Assembly (NCBI RefSeq): GCF_000013985.1
Contig: NC_008048.1
Span: forward strand, 2,108,001 to 2,172,000
DNA: 64,000 nt
From: Sphingopyxis alaskensis RB2256
GTDB lineage: Bacteria > Pseudomonadota > Alphaproteobacteria > Sphingomonadales > Sphingomonadaceae
Direction of reading: 5' to 3'
Shown here: positions 58,351 through 64,000 of the stretch, piece by piece
Position numbering within the stretch: the stretch's first letter is position 1
Layout: each line of letters begins with the position of its first letter
Position numbers and translations under genes: made by a program
Notes under the pieces: model-generated
Databases searched by the model: none
Seen by the model: the letters and a program-made list of their open reading frames with translations, nothing else
Told to the model about the DNA's origin: nothing

Positions 58351-58445
58351 GTCATTGCGAGCGAAGCGAAGCAATCTCCAGCCGTCGGCCATGATCGACG
58401 ACCGCACACTGGAGATTGCTTCGTCGCTTCGCTCCTCGCAATGAC
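58351..58445. repeat. Family B palindromic repeat, copy 2
   Basis: Ends gtcattgcgagcgaagcgaa and cgcttcgctcctcgcaatga are inverted, with a second inner inverted pair (gcaatctcca / tggagattgc). It fills the gap between two minus-strand genes. Confidence 0.85.
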
Positions 58446-58467
58446 AGCATCGGGATGCAGCATGATC

Positions 58468-59001
58468 CTACTTCGCGGCTGCGTCCGCCCCGCCCTTGTC
58501 CATCGGTCCGTGCCCCATCGCATCATGGTCCATCGCCGCTTCGCCGCCCGCGCCGCCTTCGGCGGGCTTGATCACCATGTCGAAGAGGATGCGTTCATTA
58601 TTGTTGTTGGTGAAGACGAACGCCATCGGCAGCTTGCCCGCGCGCACCGCGGCGCCGTTGATGCCCCAGATCATCAGATGCTTGCCGCCCTGTTTGAAGA
58701 CGAGTTCGCCGTTGGCGGGCACGGCCGCGCGTTCGAGCGGCTTCATCACCATCATGCCGTTTTCGCGCACACTTTCGTGCATCTCGACGCGCTGCGCGAG
58801 GTCGGCGGTCACCGCCACCAGTTCGACGTCGCGCGGGCCGCCCTCGACGCGGAAATAGCCGACCGCGGGGCGGTCGGGCGTCGCACCCATCACGACATGG
58901 CCGCTGACGACGTTGAGTTGTTGCCCCGCGCCCAGATTTTCGCCGCAGCCGGTCAGGCTGAGCGAAGCGGCGGCAAGAGCGGCAAGAGCCAGGGGTTTCA
59001 T
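58468..59001 (-). CDS. PCuAC-type periplasmic copper chaperone (lipoprotein)
   Basis: Encodes 177 residues from ATG 59001. Lipobox LSLTGC, Cys at residue 19. The PCuAC fold binds Cu(I) with a His/Met set, visible as VEMHESVRENGMMVMKPL and GGKHLMIWGI. The C-terminus is His/Met-rich (MDHDAMGHGPMDKGG), likely extra metal ligands. It may deliver copper to cytochrome oxidase. Divergent from dnaK. Confidence 0.88.
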   Translation of the reverse strand: MKPLALAALAAASLSLTGCGENLGAGQQLNVVSGHVVMGATPDRPAVGYFRVEGGPRDVELVAVTADLAQRVEMHESVRENGMMVMKPLERAAVPANGELVFKQGGKHLMIWGINGAAVRAGKLPMAFVFTNNNNERILFDMVIKPAEGGAGGEAAMDHDAMGHGPMDKGGADAAAK

Positions 59002-59059
59002 TTCGGGAGGACTCCGTAAAAGCGCAACATTTTCCTCCCCCCGATAAGCCTTCAAAGCC

Positions 59060-59087
59060 CTTGTGCCAAGGATTAGCGCACCTATAT
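59060..59087 (+). promoter_or_regulatory. Candidate RpoH (heat-shock) promoter of dnaK
   Basis: CTTGTG (59060-59065) and CCTATAT (59081-59087) are spaced like the alphaproteobacterial RpoH consensus (CTTG about 17 bp before CYTATNT). It lies 68 bp upstream of the dnaK ATG. No other strong box was noticed in the gap. Confidence 0.45.
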
Positions 59088-59154
59088 CGCGCCCATGAAC
59101 CCATGGATGGCGTGCCTTTTCAGGGCGCCGACTAAGCAACAAGGACGAGTATAA

Positions 59155-61059
59155 ATGGCCAAAGTGATCGGGATCGACCTCGGCACCACCAACAGCTGCG
59201 TCGCAGTGATGGAAGGCGGCAAGCCCAAGGTTATCGAAAATGTCGAAGGCACGCGCACGACGCCCTCGATCGTCGCCTTTGCCAAGGACGGCGAGCGGCT
59301 GATCGGCCAGCCCGCAAAGCGCCAGGCGGTGACCAACCCCGAAAATACCATCTTCGCGGTGAAGCGCCTGATCGGCCGCCGCTTCGACGATCCGATGACC
59401 AAGAAGGACATGGAGCTTGTCCCCTATTCGATCGTCAAGGGCCCGAACGGCGACGCCTGGGTCAAGGCAGGCGGCGAGGATTATTCGCCGTCGCAGATCA
59501 GCGCCTTCATCCTTCAGAAAATGAAGGAAACCGCCGAAGCCTATCTGGGCGAAAAGGTCGAGCAGGCGGTGATCACCGTCCCCGCTTACTTCAACGACGC
59601 GCAGCGCCAGGCGACCAAGGACGCGGGCAAGATCGCGGGCCTCGAAGTGCTGCGCATCATCAACGAGCCGACCGCGGCGGCGCTCGCCTATGGCCTCGAC
59701 AAGAGCGAGAACAAGACGATCGCCGTCTATGACCTCGGCGGCGGCACCTTCGACATCTCGATCCTCGAGGTCGGCGACGGCGTGTTCGAGGTGAAGTCGA
59801 CCAACGGCGACACCTTCCTCGGCGGCGAAGACTTCGACTCGAAGCTCGTCGAGTTTCTGGCCGACACGTTCAAGAAGGACGAAGGCATCGACCTTCGCAA
59901 CGACAAGCTGGCGCTCCAGCGCCTGAAGGAAGCTGCCGAAAAGGCGAAGATCGAGCTGTCGTCGGCCGCGACAACCGAAGTCAACCTGCCCTTCATCACC
60001 GCCGACGCCAACGGGCCGAAGCATCTGGTCAAGACGATCACCCGCGCCGACCTCGAAAAGCTGGTCGAGGATCTGGTCAAGCGCACGCTTGAGCCGTGCA
60101 GGAAGGCGATCAAGGACGCCGGCGTCAGCGCCAAGGATATTGACGAGGTCGTGCTGGTCGGCGGCATGACGCGCATGCCGCGCGTACGCGAGGTCGTGAA
60201 GGATTTCTTTGGCAAGGAACCGCACACCGGCGTCAACCCCGACGAAGTCGTCGCTATCGGCGCCGCGATCCAGGCGGGCGTGCTGCAGGGCGACGTCAAG
60301 GACGTGCTGCTGCTCGACGTCACTCCGCTCTCGCTGGGTATCGAGACGCTGGGCGGCATCATGACCAAGATGATCGACCGCAACACGACGATCCCGACGA
60401 AGAAGAGCCAGGTCTATTCGACCGCCGACGACAACCAGTCGGCGGTGACGATCCGCGTGTTCCAGGGCGAGCGCGAAATGGCGGCGGACAACAAGCTGCT
60501 CGGTCAGTTCGACCTCGTCGGCATCCCGCCCGCCCCGCGCGGCGTGCCGCAGATCGAGGTGACGTTCGACATCGACGCCAACGGCATCGTGTCGGTCCAT
60601 GCCAAGGACAAGGGCACCGGCAAGGAACAGCAGATCAAGATCCAGGCCTCCGGCGGCCTGTCCGACGCCGATATCGAACAGATGGTCAAGGACGCCGAAC
60701 AGTTCGCCGAAGAGGACAAGAAGCGCCGCGAGGCGGCCGAGGCGAAGAACAACGCCGAGAGCCTCGTGCATACGACCGAACGCCAGCTCGCCGAACATGG
60801 CGACAAGGTGGATAGTGCGCTGAAGTCCGAGATCGAGGCCGCGATCGCCGAAACCAAGACCGCGATCGAGGGCGGCGATGCCGCCGCGATGACCGAAAAG
60901 GCGGGCGCGCTGGCGCAGGTCGCGATGAAGCTTGGCCAGGCGATCTATGAAAAGGAACAGCAGGCCGCGGCATCGCCCGCCGCCGACGCTGGCGAGGCGA
61001 AGGCCGACGAGGATGTCGTCGATGCCGAGTTCTCCGAAGTCGAAGACGACAAGAAATAA
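59155..61059 (+). CDS. dnaK: Chaperone protein DnaK (Hsp70)
   Basis: Encodes 634 residues. ATPase domain with [71 protein letters not shown] and [12 protein letters not shown]. Substrate-binding domain follows ([14 protein letters not shown]), ending in an EEVVDAEF-type tail ([17 protein letters not shown]). Runs into dnaJ with a palindromic repeat between. Confidence 0.98.
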   Translation: MAKVIGIDLGTTNSCVAVMEGGKPKVIENVEGTRTTPSIVAFAKDGERLIGQPAKRQAVTNPENTIFAVKRLIGRRFDDPMTKKDMELVPYSIVKGPNGDAWVKAGGEDYSPSQISAFILQKMKETAEAYLGEKVEQAVITVPAYFNDAQRQATKDAGKIAGLEVLRIINEPTAAALAYGLDKSENKTIAVYDLGGGTFDISILEVGDGVFEVKSTNGDTFLGGEDFDSKLVEFLADTFKKDEGIDLRNDKLALQRLKEAAEKAKIELSSAATTEVNLPFITADANGPKHLVKTITRADLEKLVEDLVKRTLEPCRKAIKDAGVSAKDIDEVVLVGGMTRMPRVREVVKDFFGKEPHTGVNPDEVVAIGAAIQAGVLQGDVKDVLLLDVTPLSLGIETLGGIMTKMIDRNTTIPTKKSQVYSTADDNQSAVTIRVFQGEREMAADNKLLGQFDLVGIPPAPRGVPQIEVTFDIDANGIVSVHAKDKGTGKEQQIKIQASGGLSDADIEQMVKDAEQFAEEDKKRREAAEAKNNAESLVHTTERQLAEHGDKVDSALKSEIEAAIAETKTAIEGGDAAAMTEKAGALAQVAMKLGQAIYEKEQQAAASPAADAGEAKADEDVVDAEFSEVEDDKK

Positions 61060-61071
61060 GGATGATCTTCA

Positions 61072-61156
61072 CCCGTCATGCCAGCGCAGGCTGGCATCGC
61101 TCTCGGCAAGGCACCGCCGGACCGGCAGCGACCCCAGCTTTCGCTGGGGTGACGGG
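61072..61156. repeat. Family A palindromic repeat in the dnaK-dnaJ gap
   Basis: cccgtcatgccagcgcaggc and cccagctttcgctggggtga-type ends are inverted copies. The hairpin could reduce dnaJ expression relative to dnaK. Confidence 0.8.
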
Positions 61157-61177
61157 TTGAAGCAGGGGCTTTGACGC

Positions 61178-62308
61178 ATGTCGCTCGACCTCGATTATTA
61201 CGAACTGCTCGAATGCGATCGCAGCGCCGACGAAGCGGCGCTGAAAGCGAGCTACCGCAAGCTGGCGATGAAATATCACCCCGACAGGAATCCGGGGTGC
61301 AAGGACAGCGAAGCGCGCTTCAAGGCGATCAACGAGGCCTATGACTGCCTTCGCGATCCACAGAGACGCGCCGCCTATGACCGCTTCGGCAAGGCCGGCG
61401 TCAATGGCGGCGCGGGCGGTTTCGGCGGCGGGCATGGCAGCGATTTCGGCGACATCGGCGACATTTTCGAATCGATCTTCGGCTCCGCGTTCGGCGGCGC
61501 GCGCCAGCAGCGCGGCCCGGCGCGCGGCGCCGACCTGCGCTATGACATGGAGATCCGGCTCGAGGACGCCTTCACCGGCGTGACGCGCGAGATCGAGGTC
61601 GATGTCGCCGCGCGCTGCGACGCCTGCGACGGATCGGGTGCGAAGCCCGGCACCCGCACGCACCGCTGTTCGACCTGCGGCGGCCACGGCAAGGTGCGCG
61701 CGCAGCAGGGATTTTTCATGGTCGAACGCACCTGTCCCGCCTGTCAGGGCGCGGGCGAAGTCATCGCCGATCCATGCAATAGCTGCCATGGCGAAGGCCG
61801 CGTCGACCGGCGCAAGCGGCTCACCGTCACGATCCCGCCGGGGGTCGACGAAGGCACACGCATCCGCCTGTCGGGCGAGGGCGAAAGCGGCGCGCGCGGC
61901 GCGGCGCCGGGCGACCTTTACATCTTCCTCCACATGGCGCGGCACAAATTGTTCGAGCGCGAAGGCACGACGCTGTTCACCCGCGCGCCGATCAGTTTCA
62001 CCACCGCGGCGCTCGGCGGCTGCATCACCATTCCCGGCCTCGACGGCCGCAAGCACGAAATCGCCATCCCCGCGGGCATCCAGTCGGGCAAGCAGCTCCG
62101 CCAGCGCGGCGCGGGGATGCCCGTGCTCAACGGCCGCGGCCACGGCGACCTGGTCATCCAGATCGACGTCGAAACCCCCACGCGGCTGACCGCGAAGCAG
62201 AAGGAATTGCTGCAGGCGTTCCGCGACACCGAAACCGGCGAGGAATGCCCCGCAAGCCAGGGCTTTTTCGGGCGCATCAAGGATATGTGGGAAGATCTGA
62301 CGGATTAG
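61178..62308 (+). CDS. dnaJ: Chaperone protein DnaJ (Hsp40)
   Basis: Encodes 376 residues. J-domain with YHPDRNPG, a Gly/Phe-rich linker (VNGGAGGFGGGHGSDFGD), four zinc repeats (CDACDGSG, CSTCGGHG, CPACQGAG, CNSCHGEG) and the C-terminal substrate domains. It stimulates DnaK ATPase. The TAG stop coincides with the end of an IS-like sequence (see next feature). Confidence 0.97.
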   Translation: MSLDLDYYELLECDRSADEAALKASYRKLAMKYHPDRNPGCKDSEARFKAINEAYDCLRDPQRRAAYDRFGKAGVNGGAGGFGGGHGSDFGDIGDIFESIFGSAFGGARQQRGPARGADLRYDMEIRLEDAFTGVTREIEVDVAARCDACDGSGAKPGTRTHRCSTCGGHGKVRAQQGFFMVERTCPACQGAGEVIADPCNSCHGEGRVDRRKRLTVTIPPGVDEGTRIRLSGEGESGARGAAPGDLYIFLHMARHKLFEREGTTLFTRAPISFTTAALGGCITIPGLDGRKHEIAIPAGIQSGKQLRQRGAGMPVLNGRGHGDLVIQIDVETPTRLTAKQKELLQAFRDTETGEECPASQGFFGRIKDMWEDLTD

Positions 62309-62495
62309 GGTCAGATGCGCGCGCAGATGCGTTTGACGGCGGCGAGGTCGTTTTCGGGGCCCTTGTCGTATCGGGTGGCGATGCGTCGGACGTCTTTGGG
62401 ACGGCAGAACAGGTCTTGACCCGCCAGCGGTCCTCGTAGCGGCGTTCGTCATCCTGGATCGGGCATTTGCGCCTGGCCGCAATCAGTCGAAGCCC
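62309..62495 (-). pseudogene. IS5-family transposase 3' remnant
   Basis: On the minus strand the sequence translates as ARRKCPIQDDERRYEDRWRV and, after a one-base frameshift near 62408-62418, LFCRPKDVRRIATRYDKGPE followed by NDLAAVKRICARI and a stop at 62311. This is the C-terminal DDE region of IS5/IS427-type transposases (Y-x-x-R-x(n)-E-x-x-F, then KD-x-RR-x-ATRYD). The 5' part of the gene is missing. The outer end reads TA-GGGTCAG, joined to the dnaJ stop. Confidence 0.8.
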
Positions 62496-62503
62496 GCCAT
62501 GAC

Positions 62504-63373
62504 TCAATGCACATGCCGCAGCTTGTCCGGGTTGCGCATGACATAAATGCCGGTGATCTTGCCGTCCTCGATCGCCAGCGCGGTGGTCTGAAGCTCGCCG
62601 TCGGCCTCGCGCGTCACGAAGCCCGGCAGGCCGTTGATGATGCCGGTGTGAACCAGCGTCGAGCCATATTTGCGCAGCAGAACCGCGATGCTGCGCTGAA
62701 CCGTCAACACCAGTTTCCTTCCGAGGATCGGGACCGCGGCCGCCGGGCGCTTGCCGCCGCCATCGGCCCACATGCCGACATCGGCGGCCAGCAGGGCGCC
62801 GAGCGTCTCCATATCGCCGCTGCGCGATGCCTCGAAAAAGGCGCGCGCGATTTCCAGCCCCCGCGCTTTTTCGAGCTTGTAGCGGGGGCGCGCGTCGCGG
62901 ACGTGGGAGCGCGCCCGCGCGGCAAGCTGGCGCGCCGCGGCGGGATCGCGGTCGATCGTGGCCGCGACCTCGTCGAAGCCGACGCCGAACACGTCGTGGA
63001 GCAGGAAAGCCGCGCGCTCCAGGGGGGAGAGCCGTTCGAGCGCGAGCATCAGCGGCAGCGTGACATCGTCGTCGGCCTCGTCCTCCTCGACCAGCGGGTC
63101 GGGGAGCCAGGGGCCGATATAGGTTTCGCGCTGTGCCCGCGCCGATTTGAGCTGGTCGAGGCAGAGCCGCGTCACGGTACGGCGGAGGAAGGCGGCGGGC
63201 TCGCGCACCGCACCGCGATCGGTGCCAAGCCAGCGGATGAAGGCATCCTGCACGACATCCTCGGCATCGGCGACCGAACCCAGCATTCGATAGGCAACGC
63301 GCGTGAGCATCGGGCGCAGCGGGTCGAAAAGACCCGCCGCGCCCGCCGCATCGCCGGAGCGCGTCGCCGCCAT
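62504..63373 (-). CDS. ECF41-family RNA polymerase sigma factor
   Basis: Encodes 289 residues. Sigma-2 region LTRVAYRMLGSVADAEDVVQDAFIRWL and sigma-4 region LERLSPLERAAFLLHDVFGVGFDEVAATIDRDPAAARQLAARAR. The C-terminal ~105 residues form a SnoaL-like domain that acts as a built-in regulator. The ECF41 marks GPWLPDPL (WLPEP type), ADGGGK and RNPDKLRHV are all present. The start overlaps the stop of the upstream CMD gene (TGATG), so the two are coupled. Confidence 0.93.
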   Translation of the reverse strand: MAATRSGDAAGAAGLFDPLRPMLTRVAYRMLGSVADAEDVVQDAFIRWLGTDRGAVREPAAFLRRTVTRLCLDQLKSARAQRETYIGPWLPDPLVEEDEADDDVTLPLMLALERLSPLERAAFLLHDVFGVGFDEVAATIDRDPAAARQLAARARSHVRDARPRYKLEKARGLEIARAFFEASRSGDMETLGALLAADVGMWADGGGKRPAAAVPILGRKLVLTVQRSIAVLLRKYGSTLVHTGIINGLPGFVTREADGELQTTALAIEDGKITGIYVMRNPDKLRHVH

Positions 63374-63828
63374 CAGGCCGCCCTGGCCGCCGGGGTTTCG
63401 AGCCACAGGTCGAACCCGACCGCGATCCGGTTCCAGCCGTTGATGATGTTGATCATCAGGGTCAGCTTCACCTGTTCCTCCGGGGTGAAATGCGCTTCGA
63501 GCGCCTCTTTCGCGGCCTTCTGTGTGTGGCCTTGCGACAGCGCGGTCAAGGCGTCGGTCCAGGCGAGCGCGGCGCGTTCGCGCGGCGTATAGACGGGTGC
63601 CTCGTGCCAGGCGGCGAGCAGATAGATGCGCTGTTCGGTTTCGCCCTTCGCGCGGGCTTCGGCCGTGTGCATGTTGATGCAATTGGCGCAGCCGTTGAGG
63701 ATCGACGCCCGGATCTTGACCAGCTCGATCAGGCTCGGCTCAAGGCTGTCCTGCACCGCAAGGCTGACGCCTATCCACTGTTTCATCAGCTGCGGGGCGG
63801 CGGCGAAGGGGTCGGTTACGTGGGTCAT
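63373..63828 (-). CDS. Carboxymuconolactone decarboxylase/AhpD-like protein (ECF41 partner)
   Basis: Encodes 151 residues, all helical. AhpD-like Cys pair is in NGCANCINMHTAEARAKGE, with the second active-site His; WTDALTALS and FTPEEQVKLTLMINIINGWNRIAVGFD follow. ECF41 sigma genes are typically next to a gene of this family, and the promoter ahead of it fits their target motif. The redox or other substrate is unknown. Confidence 0.92.
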   Translation of the reverse strand: MTHVTDPFAAAPQLMKQWIGVSLAVQDSLEPSLIELVKIRASILNGCANCINMHTAEARAKGETEQRIYLLAAWHEAPVYTPRERAALAWTDALTALSQGHTQKAAKEALEAHFTPEEQVKLTLMINIINGWNRIAVGFDLWLETPAARAA

Positions 63829-63862
63829 GTCCTATCTCCTTCAAGAGGGGTTGTGCAGACAT

Positions 63863-63889
63863 GACGAGGCAGGGGCGGCGCGTGTGACA
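63863..63889 (-). promoter_or_regulatory. ECF41-type promoter
   Basis: On the minus strand TGTCACA (63889-63883) is followed, after 16 bp, by CGTC (63866-63863), 35 bp upstream of the CMD gene ATG. This matches the motif reported for ECF41 target promoters and suggests positive autoregulation of the two-gene operon. Confidence 0.75.
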
Positions 63890-63965
63890 TGACGCGCCGA
63901 AAAAGTTTCGCACGCACCCGAAAATGGGTTAGCTTCGCCGCCTCATCAGCATGAGGGGGCGTGTC

Positions 63966-64000
63966 ATGAAGTTTCTCGATGGCTATGGCGAACAGGCGTT
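63966..64000 (+). CDS. Unknown protein, 5' end only
   Basis: ATG 63966 is preceded by GAGGGGG (10 nt before). It encodes MKFLDGYGEQA before the window ends. Too short to assign. Confidence 0.5.
   Translation, partial: MKFLDGYGEQA

Noticed and set aside
58468..60798. A 776-codon minus-strand frame across dnaK
   Set aside because: Most of it is antisense to dnaK; only the last part, from ATG 59001, is a real gene (PCuAC lipoprotein).

Overview
The window is high-GC DNA from an alphaproteobacterium, most likely a Sphingomonadaceae member close to Sphingopyxis. The evidence is the gene-transfer-agent (GTA) head cluster with a DUF6127 gene, the SciP/DUF1153 regulator, the ChvI-ChvG-HprK-RapZ-EIIA-HPr cluster, a short HprK, a Tim44-like/MltA/Smr trio and an L21 with a long Ala/Lys tail. 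Genus placement is inference; no 16S rRNA, other rRNA or tRNA gene was seen.

Layout. 1-6932 (all minus strand): GTA/phage-like head module, read as small terminase, large terminase, [NYN-domain gene], portal, DUF6127, prohead protease, HK97-type capsid, then a fibre-like protein running off the left edge. The NYN gene is lower in GC, has its own putative promoter and operator, and interrupts the module. Three gene junctions of the module carry dispersed palindromic repeats. 7059-13534: prolyl aminopeptidase, an S9 peptidase, a purine salvage pair (phosphoribosyltransferase and adenine deaminase) and a solo MreB paralogue. 13705-22846: PAS protein, DUF4136 lipoprotein, trpS-murJ-secB (minus), Tim44-like-mltA-Smr (plus), dapE, cupin. 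23015-34745: P450, HerA-like ATPase, H+-pyrophosphatase, the hisG-hisD-nusB-thiL operon, DUF2332, mnmA-DUF4345. 35255-38997: sciP, a small lipoprotein, a MITE-like element, GNAT, lepA. 39387-42679: a type IIG/ISP restriction-modification gene split by an 11-bp tandem repeat. 42698-49728: small genes, rplU-rpmA, GNAT, DUF885 metallopeptidase, pckA. 49974-55264: chvI-chvG-hprK-rapZ-EIIA-HPr-rRNA methyltransferase. 55426-64000: META protein, rmuC, metallopeptidase-like protein, PCuAC lipoprotein, dnaK-dnaJ, an IS5-family remnant, an ECF41 sigma factor with its carboxymuconolactone-decarboxylase-like partner and a matching promoter, and the first codons of a gene leaving the right edge.

The most notable signals are: (1) the restriction-modification gene carries four perfect 11-bp units; its two halves are in different frames, and removing exactly one unit rejoins them into one 1093-residue protein, which is the layout of a phase-variable switch; (2) a self-contained NYN nuclease gene sits inside the GTA head operon; (3) two mobile-element ends, a 272-bp MITE and an IS5-like transposase remnant, both sit on the TA of a host stop codon and share the end TA-GGGTCAG; (4) at least five families of palindromic repeats are spread through the window and in several places supply coding sequence; (5) an ECF41-type promoter (TGTCACA-N16-CGTC) precedes the operon of the matching sigma factor.
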